Assembly: GCA_046296295.1 (NCBI GenBank)
Contig: JBKBLG010000003.1
Coordinates: forward strand, 124,001 to 188,000
Source: UBA10646 sp046296295
GTDB lineage: Bacteria > Bacteroidota > Bacteroidia > Chitinophagales > Chitinophagaceae
Length of the DNA: 64,000 bases
Reading direction: 5' to 3'
In this document: positions 37,786 to 46,129 of the stretch, in pieces
Numbering within the stretch: position 1 is the stretch's first letter
How the letters are laid out: every line of letters begins with the position of its first letter
The notes under the pieces: model-generated
Seen by the model: only the letters and a program-made list of their open reading frames with translations
What the model was told of the DNA's origin: nothing
The model's database searches: none
Made by a program: the position numbers and the translations under genes

Positions 37786-38290
37786 TCTTACAGCGTATCA
37801 ATTTAGCAGGTACACCTCCTACAATCGCAAAAGGGGGTACATCTTTAGTTACAACACTATTAGCACCAATAATAGCATTATCACTTATGGTTACTCCTGG
37901 ATTAATAAAAACATTGGCTCCTATCCAAACATAATTTCCAATTATAATATCTCCTTTTTTTTCAGGTATGGGTTTGATGGAAAAATCATGATCGGGTACA
38001 GAACTACTTGTGTACATTCTTACATTATGAGATATCATACAGTTACTACCAATTTCAACCTTACACCCCTCGGCCAATTGAATTTTGGTAAATTCACCTA
38101 CATAACTGTTTTCTAAAATAGTCAACTGGCCTTTTCCATAAAAATTAATACCAGTTCCATTAAATCTGAAAGTTGGGTGTATAGAAAAGCGTTTACGGAG
38201 ATTATCGTAAACGCTTTTCTGATATTTTTTTTGAGCTATGGAAAATAATTTAACAATGAGCCGAGTAATCATTTTATATAGTTTAGTCAT
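37772..38290 (-). CDS. Hexapeptide-repeat acyltransferase
   Basis: A 172-residue protein with the start at ATG 38290, which overlaps the upstream stop. A more distal start is unlikely. The beta-helix runs from about FRFNGTGINFYGKGQL to VTKDVPPFAIVGGVPAKLIR, with SSSVPDHDFSI carrying a candidate catalytic His and YVWIGANVFINPG the CoA contact. Directly after the amidotransferase and Leg genes it is one candidate for the missing LegH N-acetyltransferase. An unusual 15-bp inverted repeat (38183-38220) lies in its N-terminal codons. Confidence 0.82.
   Translation of the reverse strand: MTKLYKMITRLIVKLFSIAQKKYQKSVYDNLRKRFSIHPTFRFNGTGINFYGKGQLTILENSYVGEFTKIQLAEGCKVEIGSNCMISHNVRMYTSSSVPDHDFSIKPIPEKKGDIIIGNYVWIGANVFINPGVTISDNAIIGANSVVTKDVPPFAIVGGVPAKLIRCKNVSV
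38183..38220. repeat. 15-bp perfect inverted repeat inside a coding region
   Basis: AGAAAAGCGTTTACG (38183-38197) and CGTAAACGCTTTTCT (38206-38220) pair perfectly around an 8-base loop. It lies about 70 bases after the start of the acyltransferase gene. It could form a stable mRNA hairpin, but no T run follows on the coding strand. Confidence 0.85.
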
Positions 38291-39551
38291 CCAAGCCTGT
38301 ACCCATAACATTGTGCCTTAATTTCCATTCGTTATTCTCTATTCCCCAAAGATGCGGAGAACGAAACTTATTACTTAACTCGTTTCTAAAATAATCTGGA
38401 TTAATGTCGAGGTACTCCATGATTTCATTAAAATACTTGTCGGGAAATTCTCCATCAAACTTTTTGACCAATGCAACACCATCTTCACGTGTTAAATGCT
38501 TATTTCTTATTTCCTGAGAAGCATCATAGGTTGCACGACCAATACCGAACTTTATGAAGGTGGTATAGTAATGAAGATCATCTATCTTATCATCAATAGA
38601 ATTGTATTTACTGTAAGTTCCTTGCGTTCTGAAAGGTCTAGCTTTAAACCCGGTATTTTCTACCGCATAATAGTACACCTCTTGAGGAGTCCATTTTAAA
38701 TAGTAACCAAGATAATGTACTTCAATTTTTGAGCGTTCTAGTTCTTTTGCATCCGCAGGTAAAAAAGATAATAAATCGTTAAGAGGTACATTATATCTTT
38801 CTCTAAGTTCTCTTATAGAAACACCTCCTAAATACACTTCATCAAGATTGTCGTAACTGTAATAAGATTTATCTCTTAAAGATGTAGCATTATCTGCTAT
38901 GGGGTTACCATATTCGGCCTCGTTTTCTCCGTAAAAAATTAAGGGAATGCCGTATTTAGCTGCTATTTTAGGTGCAAGGTTCTTTTGACCTAGGATAAAG
39001 GTCTGAAATGGATGGAAAAGGTTTTCGATTGATAATTTAGTAAGCAGCTTCATGGTCTTACCATTTCTGTTAAAGCTAATATTATCAAAACCGCTATCTA
39101 TCCAATTTTTCCAATTTTTATAACCATAGTCTGTATAAAGAATTGGTGGCCAAGTAACCGTTAACGGATTCATACCGTATTTGTACTTTAGAATATGAGC
39201 CTGATAGGCACTGTCTTTACCACCACTTCCGGGAACAAGACAATCGTAACTACCATCTTTACTACGATGTTTATCTAATAATTGAATTAATTCTTCTTCT
39301 CTCTTTTCCCAGTTGATAAGTTCTTTTTGTTCAGCTGTTCGGCAAGCATCACAAACATCATTTTCATCAAAATTTAGCGTAACTTTTTTGCTATCTTTTG
39401 TATGCTTGAATTCTACAGTTGACGCGGGTCGCTGGTTGCTCATAACACAACTTTTACAAAATTTCACTTCTTTCGGCAGTCCATAATAGGCCTCTCGTTG
39501 CTCTTTAGGTTTGTTGTATTTAGCAACAAATTCAGGATTTGAAAAATTCAT
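38283..39551 (-). CDS. N-acetyl sugar amidotransferase (WbpG/PseA type)
   Basis: A 422-residue ATP-dependent amidotransferase. Two Cys pairs (FCKSCVMSNQRP and VCDACRTAEQ) suggest a zinc site, and the PP-loop for adenylation is VPGSGGKDSAYQAH. YGENEAEYGNP and LGYYLKWTPQEVYYYA are characteristic. WbpG-type enzymes use ammonia from a HisH/HisF pair to turn an N-acetyl group into an acetamidino group; both partners lie directly upstream. Together with the Leg genes this points to an acetamidino-legionaminic or related sugar. Confidence 0.9.
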   Translation of the reverse strand: MNFSNPEFVAKYNKPKEQREAYYGLPKEVKFCKSCVMSNQRPASTVEFKHTKDSKKVTLNFDENDVCDACRTAEQKELINWEKREEELIQLLDKHRSKDGSYDCLVPGSGGKDSAYQAHILKYKYGMNPLTVTWPPILYTDYGYKNWKNWIDSGFDNISFNRNGKTMKLLTKLSIENLFHPFQTFILGQKNLAPKIAAKYGIPLIFYGENEAEYGNPIADNATSLRDKSYYSYDNLDEVYLGGVSIRELRERYNVPLNDLLSFLPADAKELERSKIEVHYLGYYLKWTPQEVYYYAVENTGFKARPFRTQGTYSKYNSIDDKIDDLHYYTTFIKFGIGRATYDASQEIRNKHLTREDGVALVKKFDGEFPDKYFNEIMEYLDINPDYFRNELSNKFRSPHLWGIENNEWKLRHNVMGTGLDD

Positions 39552-39568
39552 TTGTATGGTGTTAAATT

Positions 39569-40210
39569 TTATTTAATAGATTTTATCCAGTTTTCGTAGA
39601 TAGTTAATCCCTTTGCTGCACTTTTTTCAGGATGAAATTGACAGGCAAAGATATTTTCGTGTTGAATGCAAGATGTATATGTAGTGTTACCATAACTTGT
39701 TTTTGTAACAGCTACAATAGGGTTATCGGGTACTACAAAAAAAGAATGCACGAAGTACATGTATTCTCCCTGTTTGAGATGCTTCAGTGGCGTCTCGGCC
39801 CAGCTAATATAACCTGCATCTTCAATGGTATTCCATCCTATTTGCGGCACTCTAACAGTATTGCCTTCATTATCGAAGTTGTTAAAACGGATGACTTTAC
39901 CGGGTATAAGATTTAGTCCTTTTGAAGCTCCAAATTCCTCACTTTCAGTTAAGAGTAACTGAAGGCCAAGACATATACCCAAAAATGGCTTGCCGGCATT
40001 AACTGCTTCCTTAACAGCATCACCTACACCACTTGTAGTTAAGTTATTCATAGCATCTTTGAAAGCCCCTACCCCTGGGAGGACAATAGCATCTGCTTTT
40101 CGAATCTCATCGCCATCATAACTAATACTACAATCTGCTCCTATATTTAGCAAGGCCTGCCTTACACTGAACATATTACCTAGCTTATAATCTGCGATAA
40201 CAATTTTCAT
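39569..40210 (-). CDS. hisH: HisH-type glutamine amidotransferase
   Basis: A 213-residue class I glutaminase. The nucleophile is C80 in PFLGICLGLQLL; the His-Glu pair is in FACQFHPEKS. It begins MKIVIADYKLGNMFSVRQAL, as in HisH. No other histidine-pathway gene is present, so it almost certainly supplies ammonia to the neighbouring sugar amidotransferase rather than to histidine synthesis (the HisH2 role). Confidence 0.92.
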   Translation of the reverse strand: MKIVIADYKLGNMFSVRQALLNIGADCSISYDGDEIRKADAIVLPGVGAFKDAMNNLTTSGVGDAVKEAVNAGKPFLGICLGLQLLLTESEEFGASKGLNLIPGKVIRFNNFDNEGNTVRVPQIGWNTIEDAGYISWAETPLKHLKQGEYMYFVHSFFVVPDNPIVAVTKTSYGNTTYTSCIQHENIFACQFHPEKSAAKGLTIYENWIKSIK

Positions 40211-40224
40211 TTTTTAGATAATTT

Positions 40225-41079
40225 TTAAGTGAGCCTTACCGGGATATTATGTTTATATAAATATTCTTTGATTGCATTAAGATCGGTTGGTACTATTTTA
40301 CTAAAATTTCGCCCACTTTTAATAAACGATATATTGCCTTCTAATGCAAAATCACCTTCCTTAGTATTAATATCGCTAATTGTTTTATAATGCAATATCG
40401 ATGCTATTGCTACTGCATCTGCCCCGGAATACTCAATAACTTTGAGCACATCATCCACTGATCCCGCACCGCCATGTGCTATTACAGGAATGCTTACAGC
40501 ATCTACGATTATTTTTGTTAATTCGACATCAAATCCTTGACCGGTGCCTTCTTGATCCACGGAAGTAATTACAATTTCTCCTGCCCCTAGTTCTGCAACT
40601 TGAGCAGCCCATTCTCTTACGTCTATTCCTGTTTCTTCCCGGCCATTATCAATATACGCAAGGTATGATCCATTGGGTTGTTTTATCGCTTCAATAGCAA
40701 CTACAATTGTAGATGACCCAAATTTTAATGAAGCTTGTTTTATAAATGATGGATTTTTAATAGCAGCGGTGTTAATACTTACTTTATCGGCACCTGCTCT
40801 TAATGCAATATTGATATCATCAATACTTCTCAATCCTCCACCAACAGTAAGCGGTATAAAACTATGTGTAGCAGTTTTTGTAATAATATCACTAAGGCTA
40901 TTTCTTTCGTAAAGGCTGGCTACTGTGTCTTGAAAAAACATCTCGTCGGCACCTGCTTTGTAGTAGTAATCTGCGAATAATTCGGGCTTTCCAAGTACTC
41001 TCAAACCTTCGAGATGAATTCCTTTTACAAGATTGGGGCCTTTTATGTCGAGTCGCGGAATAATTCGTATTGTTTTCAT
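40225..41079 (-). CDS. hisF: HisF-like (betaalpha)8 partner of the sugar amidotransferase
   Basis: A 284-residue barrel with the start at ATG 41079 (MKTIRIIPRLDIKGPNLVKG), which overlaps the upstream stop as ATGA. Family marks: TVGGGLRSIDDINIALRAGA, DKVSINTAA, DQEGTGQGFDVEL and PVIAHGGAGSVDDV. Canonical HisF has Asp residues at positions equal to D in PRLDIK and in TSVDQEGTG, and both are kept. It would channel ammonia from HisH. It is longer than housekeeping HisF (about 250), the extra lying at the C-terminus. Confidence 0.9.
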   Translation of the reverse strand: MKTIRIIPRLDIKGPNLVKGIHLEGLRVLGKPELFADYYYKAGADEMFFQDTVASLYERNSLSDIITKTATHSFIPLTVGGGLRSIDDINIALRAGADKVSINTAAIKNPSFIKQASLKFGSSTIVVAIEAIKQPNGSYLAYIDNGREETGIDVREWAAQVAELGAGEIVITSVDQEGTGQGFDVELTKIIVDAVSIPVIAHGGAGSVDDVLKVIEYSGADAVAIASILHYKTISDINTKEGDFALEGNISFIKSGRNFSKIVPTDLNAIKEYLYKHNIPVRLT

Positions 41080-41780
41080 AATTGTACAAGTTCTTTCTGT
41101 AAAACCAACTCGCAAAAAGCGAAATCAAGTGGCGTGTCTATATCTAAACAATAAAGCTCATCCATCACATATTTTTTAATACGTTTAAATTGATGTAAAG
41201 GAGATTTTTTAAGCGATTCTACATTAATCAAATACATAGAACCATTGTAATAATAACAAGGAGGTACATCTTGCCTTCTTTCAAAGTTTCCTTCTTTTGA
41301 CTTAGAAAGTAAGCCAAGTGCATTTTCTTCGTACAATGAAAAATAAGGATTTTGCTTACTAATACCCACGGATACCACCATATCGAGTGTTTCATCCCAA
41401 TTTTCTATAATATCCTTGATGTGCTGAAGCTTTCTAAATGGTGACGTTGGTTGCAAGAGTAGCAACTTAGTATATGCATACCCCATATTTTTAGTTGCTT
41501 CTAAAACATGAAGTAAAACTTCATAAGTACCACTGTGATCTGCGGCAAGTTCACTTGGTCTTAAAAAGGGAACAGTTAGTCCAGCGCTTTCTGCACTAGC
41601 TTTTATTTCTGGATCATCTGTTGAAACTATAATCTGCTCAGGTCTAAAATACTGGAGTGCAGTACTGATTGAATAATGTATTAATGGTTTCCCATCAAGT
41701 AACTTTATATTTTTTTTAGGCACTCCTTTCGAGCCACCCCTTGCAGGTATCACAACTAGTATATCATTCCTGTCAATCAT
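41076..41780 (-). CDS. legF: CMP-legionaminic acid synthase (LegF/NeuA family)
   Basis: A 234-residue cytidylyltransferase. The CTP site is VVIPARGGSKGVPKKNIKLL; IIVSTDDPEIKASAE and LLLQPTSPFRKLQHI follow, and YCLDIDTPLDFAFCE holds the second metal ligand. It activates a nonulosonate with CTP. It lies between the PtmE-like gene (four-base overlap) and hisF. Legionaminate is inferred from LegB/C/G and PtmE; CMP-NeuAc is less likely. Confidence 0.87.
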   Translation of the reverse strand: MIDRNDILVVIPARGGSKGVPKKNIKLLDGKPLIHYSISTALQYFRPEQIIVSTDDPEIKASAESAGLTVPFLRPSELAADHSGTYEVLLHVLEATKNMGYAYTKLLLLQPTSPFRKLQHIKDIIENWDETLDMVVSVGISKQNPYFSLYEENALGLLSKSKEGNFERRQDVPPCYYYNGSMYLINVESLKKSPLHQFKRIKKYVMDELYCLDIDTPLDFAFCELVLQKELVQL

Positions 41781-42832
41781 AAACTTAGATACTTAACATC
41801 GCTTTGTGCTCTTAAGAAATCTTCCTGTTTTCCAATATCTAACCAATAATTCAAAATAGGGAAATGCTTAACAGTTTCATTTTCATTAATGAGTACTTCC
41901 ATCAAATCAGTTGCATTAAACGATTGTCCCGTAGGAATCTTCTCTTTCAGGGATGATTTAAGCATATAAATACCACCATTTGAATAATAAGAGTAGGTTG
42001 GTTTTTCAATCAACGATTCAATATTACCTTGCTGATCAAACTCCATAATACCGTAAGGAATTTTCACCTTATATGGTACACTTGCCACCATCATTTGAGC
42101 AGCACTAGCTTTGTATTCACAAAAAAAATCTTCAAAATCTATATTCGTTAGTACATCAGAGTTCATAACGAGTATATCGCTATGCTTAGGATATACTTTA
42201 CTTAATGCACCAATAGTTCCGAGCGGCTCCTCTTCTTCTATGTAAGTGATGGAAATACCTTTACTACTACCATCGCCAAAATAGTCTTTAATAATATGTC
42301 CTAAATATTTAATACTGATATAAAAATCACTTACGCCGTACCTTATGAGTCGATCGATGTTAATTTCTAATATGGGCTTATCGCCAACTTTCAACATTGG
42401 CTTAGGTGTATTATCTGTTAATGGACGAAGGCGCTCACCTCTACCACCGGCCATTAATAAAGCAGTTAAGGGTAATATGGTATTAATTTTATCAAAATCA
42501 AGTATTCTAATGATTACACCTTCTTTAGTGAGCACAGGAACAAACTTGATGCCTTGGCTTTTAAAATTTTTTATTAGCAAAGGCGTAACTACTTCCGTTT
42601 CACTGATGAACTTAAAATCTTTATTTATGTATTTCTGTAAGGGATCAGAAATTTCTAACCCGTTTAATAATCCTCTCCTAATATCCCCATCTGTTAATGC
42701 ACCAATCATTTTATTCGCATCATCTACTACAAAAAGTGTTCTACTCTCTAAATCAGGTATAACATCTAGTTTTTGCAATGCTGCACGTGCATTACACTCT
42801 ATGCCGATAATATGCGGATTATTCATATCCAT
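41777..42832 (-). CDS. ptmE: PtmE-like sugar-1-phosphate guanylyltransferase with CBS pair
   Basis: A 351-residue protein. Two CBS modules (about 1-115, with LFVVDDANKMIGALTDGDIR and FVPVLTKEGVIIRIL) precede a nucleotidyltransferase domain starting ALLMAGGRGERLRPLTDNTP, with VMNSDVLTNIDFEDF and LNYWLDIGKQEDF. PtmE of Campylobacter makes GDP-GlcNAc for the legionaminate route and has the same two-part layout. This supports a GDP-linked, not UDP-linked, pathway here. The CBS pair may sense adenine nucleotides. Confidence 0.85.
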   Translation of the reverse strand: MDMNNPHIIGIECNARAALQKLDVIPDLESRTLFVVDDANKMIGALTDGDIRRGLLNGLEISDPLQKYINKDFKFISETEVVTPLLIKNFKSQGIKFVPVLTKEGVIIRILDFDKINTILPLTALLMAGGRGERLRPLTDNTPKPMLKVGDKPILEINIDRLIRYGVSDFYISIKYLGHIIKDYFGDGSSKGISITYIEEEEPLGTIGALSKVYPKHSDILVMNSDVLTNIDFEDFFCEYKASAAQMMVASVPYKVKIPYGIMEFDQQGNIESLIEKPTYSYYSNGGIYMLKSSLKEKIPTGQSFNATDLMEVLINENETVKHFPILNYWLDIGKQEDFLRAQSDVKYLSL

Positions 42833-43961
42833 GCAATAAATCAGAAATAATTTCTATAATTTTTTTAGTTCCACCTCCTTTGGCATAAATGTTAGTACCA
42901 ACATATGTTGTATTAACATATTGGTCTATTATGATATTGAGATTTTCAACAGTAGGATGTTCTATGTTTATTACATTATCAGAAGTTAAACGCCCTTGTT
43001 GCCTATTACCTAAATTAATAACAAACTTGCCAAATGAAGCAGCTTCAATAATTCCGCTTGAGCTATTACCTACTAGCAAATTACAGTGTTTCAAAGCAGA
43101 AAAATAACCATTAACCCCTAAATTCTCTCTCAGATAAACATGAGTAACACCTTCTAGCGTAGCTTTAAAAACTTCACGAATAGCATTACCTTGTGTATCG
43201 GCATTGGGTAATGTAATGAGCCACTGATAACCTTTAGCTGCAAAGTTCTTCACCACTTGGGCAAAGTCGGTAGCCATCCGAGCATTTACCGTAAGGTTAA
43301 CCGTTTCTGGATGTAAAGTTGCCAGTATGGTTGGTTTTGTAATATCTATACCAAACTTCTCCTGAAATGCAGCCGTAGTAAGTAATGGACTATTTATTAA
43401 ATTCTCAAGACTTATAGAGCCGGTGTTATAGATACGTTCTTTAACATCTAACATCACATGAAGCCTTTCTGCATAAGCAGCCGTTGCAGTAAAATGGCAC
43501 CAACTGGCGTGAGATATTGCATGCCTAAACACATTATCAATAGCACCAAGCGTTGTTTCTCCGCCATGTAGGTGTGCAAACTTAATACCGAATGGAACCC
43601 CCGCCATAACTGCAGCAAACATTTCATATCGATCTCCTAAGCAAAATACCAGATCGTAATGCTTGTGCTTACTAGCCCAAAAGGCGGCAAAACGTATTTG
43701 TGTTAACCCTATTGCACAAGCGATTGCCTCAGCAGAATCTCCAGCAGGCATTGTATCAATGGTATGGCTTACAGTAATATTTTGCTGTTGAATTTCTTTC
43801 AAAGTATAGCCGTGCAATTTCGATAAGTGTGTTCCGAAGGCTATTATTTCTAGGTTGCACCAATCGGTCTTTTGTAAAGCTCTAATCAACGGAAGATATA
43901 TACCGAAATCGGCTCTAGAGCTTGTAAGCAGTCCTATATGTTTCAAGCTAACATTTCCCAT
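42819..43961 (-). CDS. legG: Hydrolysing NDP-sugar 2-epimerase (LegG/NeuC)
   Basis: A 380-residue enzyme that converts NDP-diacetylbacillosamine to the 2-epimer with loss of the nucleotide. IGLLTSSRADFGIYLPLIRA opens the fold; DLVFCLGDRYEMFAAVMAG, FAHLHGGETTLGAIDN and LLVGNSSSGIIEAASFG are signature stretches with catalytic Asp, Glu and His. It overlaps LegI by 19 bases and the PtmE-like gene by 14. A motif copy at 43283-43296 encodes LTVN and marks the edge of the motif-poor stretch. Confidence 0.9.
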   Translation of the reverse strand: MGNVSLKHIGLLTSSRADFGIYLPLIRALQKTDWCNLEIIAFGTHLSKLHGYTLKEIQQQNITVSHTIDTMPAGDSAEAIACAIGLTQIRFAAFWASKHKHYDLVFCLGDRYEMFAAVMAGVPFGIKFAHLHGGETTLGAIDNVFRHAISHASWCHFTATAAYAERLHVMLDVKERIYNTGSISLENLINSPLLTTAAFQEKFGIDITKPTILATLHPETVNLTVNARMATDFAQVVKNFAAKGYQWLITLPNADTQGNAIREVFKATLEGVTHVYLRENLGVNGYFSALKHCNLLVGNSSSGIIEAASFGKFVINLGNRQQGRLTSDNVINIEHPTVENLNIIIDQYVNTTYVGTNIYAKGGGTKKIIEIISDLLHGYE

Positions 43962-44971
43962 GTGAGGGGAGTTCCTGCAGATAAATTGATTTGTAATTTT
44001 TTGCCCAACACCTTATCTAAATCCATAGGTGAGATACCTGTTCCGGGGCGTAACATTACTAGATGTGTTTCGCCAATAAGGGTACCTTGCGGTAAATCAG
44101 TGGCTGCACAAATACTTTTTCTTGCTACTAATTTATTTTTCAGTTCAACTTCGCTAGGCTGTTTTAGATTAGTTCCTAAGGCTTTTTCAACAGCTCTAAT
44201 ACCCGCTACCATGGCCTTAAGTTCATGAGGCTCAAGTGAAGCTTTATGGTCTGGGCCTGGCAGGTTTTTATTGAGGGTAAAGTGTTTTTCTATAACAGTA
44301 GCACCAAGGGCAACCGCAGCTATTGGAATTGCTATACCCTCGGTATGATCGCTATAACCATACTGCATGTTAAAATAATTTCCCATCGCTTTCATTGCAT
44401 TTAAATGTACGTCTTGCAACGGCGCTGGATATTCTGTGGTACAATGAAGGATGGTAATTTTATCTCTACGAGCACCTGCATTTTCTAATGCTAGTATTGC
44501 GGCTTCTACTTCTTCGGTGGTGCACATGCCTGTGCTAACAATTAAAGTATCGAAGTTAGCTGCCATTGCTTGTAAGTAAGGTAAGTTTGTTATTTCACCA
44601 CTTGGTATTTTACCAAGCGTGATACCCATACTTTTTAAAAAATGTACGCTTTCAATATCAAATGCAGTACTCCAAAATTTAATACCTTTTTGTTTGCAAT
44701 AAGCAGCTAATTGATAATGTTGTTCCTCTGTAAGCTCAAGTTGTTTCAACATATCGTACTGGCTACTATTATGATTGCCAGTATTAGCAATTTGATAATC
44801 GGCTTTTTTGGCTTGCTTATTTACAAGCAACTCTGTTTTAAATGTTTGAAACTTAACTATATCAACACCTGCATCAACTGCTGCATCTATCAGTTGATAC
44901 GCTAGTTGCATATCACCATTGTGATTTACCCCGGCTTCAGCTATAATAAGTACGCTATTTCTGTTTATCAT
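43943..44971 (-). CDS. legI: Nonulosonate synthase (LegI/NeuB)
   Basis: A 342-residue PEP-dependent synthase. The barrel opens with LIIAEAGVNHNGDMQLAYQL; IVKFQTFKTELLV, KIPSGEITNLPYL, ILHCTTEYPAP and YGYSDHTEGIAIPI hold active-site residues; VIEKHFTLNKNLPGPDHKAS is the metal and substrate loop. The C-terminal 60 residues form the SAF antifreeze-like domain. Partners LegB, LegC and LegG indicate legionaminate, not NeuAc. It overlaps LegC by four bases. Confidence 0.92.
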   Translation of the reverse strand: MINRNSVLIIAEAGVNHNGDMQLAYQLIDAAVDAGVDIVKFQTFKTELLVNKQAKKADYQIANTGNHNSSQYDMLKQLELTEEQHYQLAAYCKQKGIKFWSTAFDIESVHFLKSMGITLGKIPSGEITNLPYLQAMAANFDTLIVSTGMCTTEEVEAAILALENAGARRDKITILHCTTEYPAPLQDVHLNAMKAMGNYFNMQYGYSDHTEGIAIPIAAVALGATVIEKHFTLNKNLPGPDHKASLEPHELKAMVAGIRAVEKALGTNLKQPSEVELKNKLVARKSICAATDLPQGTLIGETHLVMLRPGTGISPMDLDKVLGKKLQINLSAGTPLTWEMLA

Positions 44972-46122
44972 GGCCTATAACTACTTGGGATGTTCACTAC
45001 ACGCTTACTCAAGTAGGTGGCATTTTCAACATTTACCGTAAGGCAATTTTTATACATCGGTAATTCGTTCATGAGTTGCCAAATAGGGCGTGTCATTACT
45101 TTTTGCTCATTTGATTTTTGTAAAAAAGACTGTTGTTCTGCCGGGTCGTTGAATATAAGGGTGTTAAGCCAATAATTGGGTACTGTATTTTCAATACCAG
45201 CAACAAAACTTATATCAGTTAGTTCTTTAAAATAGTTCGTGTAGATACTTGCTAAGTCTTTTTTGTTGCTCAAAATTTTATCTAATTGCTCCAACTGTGC
45301 ACAAGCCAATGCTGCATTGATATTGGGCATACGATAGTTATAAGCTACTTCATCGTGTACAAACTCATAAGCATGTGGTAATTTGGCTGTGGTGCTTAAA
45401 TGCTTAGCTCTTTGTGCTAGTGCATCGTTGTTTGTAATAATGGCTCCACCGCCTCCACAGGTAACAGTTTTATTACCATTGAAGCTAAATGTTCCCATGA
45501 TGCCAAAGGTTCCGGTATGCTTTTTGCCTACATAAGAACCTAAACTTTCTGCAGCATCCTCCACTAAAGCAATGTGGTATTTATTGCAAAGTTCCAATAT
45601 TGCTTCAATACGAGCTGGGAAGCCGAAGGTATGCATTGGTACACAAGCTATGATTCGCTTGCCAGTAAGTGTATTGATAGCATAGCCCTCATCATTCACA
45701 ACAACGTTTTTTTCTAAAAATGCAGCAAGAGCTGCTGGAGATAAACCCAAAGTATCTTTATCAACGTCTATAAATACAGGACTTGCTCCGGTATGTGCAA
45801 TTGCATTGGCAGTAGCAACGAAAGTTAGCGGTTGGGTTATTACTTCGGTATTATGTGTAGCACCAGCTATCTGTAATGCCAGATGTAATGCGGTGGTACC
45901 ATTAACAGTTGCAATACAATGTTTTGCACCTGTAATGGATTGCATCATGGTTTCAAACTGATTTACGTAAGCACCAACACTTGACACAAAGGTGCTATCA
46001 ATGGTATCTAAAACATACTTTTTTTCATTTCCTCCAAAGTAAGGTGCGTGTAAGGGAATAAATGCCTCTGGCATCCGAAATACAGAGCGAATAAAATTGA
46101 TGATGGGCTGTGCATTACTCAT
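44968..46122 (-). CDS. legC: LegC-family aminotransferase
   Basis: A 384-residue PLP enzyme of the DegT family. FIPLHAPYFGGNEKKYVLD and DSTFVSSVGAYVNQFE are typical of LegC. The PLP Lys lies in TFSFNGNKTVTCGGGGAI, with LVEDAAESLGS before it. It would aminate the 4-keto group made by LegB. Motif copy 45030-45043 encodes LTVN in the C-terminal region. A second, PglE-like aminotransferase at 17580 serves the UDP route. Confidence 0.92.
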   Translation of the reverse strand: MSNAQPIINFIRSVFRMPEAFIPLHAPYFGGNEKKYVLDTIDSTFVSSVGAYVNQFETMMQSITGAKHCIATVNGTTALHLALQIAGATHNTEVITQPLTFVATANAIAHTGASPVFIDVDKDTLGLSPAALAAFLEKNVVVNDEGYAINTLTGKRIIACVPMHTFGFPARIEAILELCNKYHIALVEDAAESLGSYVGKKHTGTFGIMGTFSFNGNKTVTCGGGGAIITNNDALAQRAKHLSTTAKLPHAYEFVHDEVAYNYRMPNINAALACAQLEQLDKILSNKKDLASIYTNYFKELTDISFVAGIENTVPNYWLNTLIFNDPAEQQSFLQKSNEQKVMTRPIWQLMNELPMYKNCLTVNVENATYLSKRVVNIPSSYRP

Positions 46123-46129
46123 TCGAAAA

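Noticed and set aside
39569..41079. HisH/HisF as histidine biosynthesis genes
   Set aside because: No other his gene is near and both adjoin a WbpG-type amidotransferase that needs such partners.
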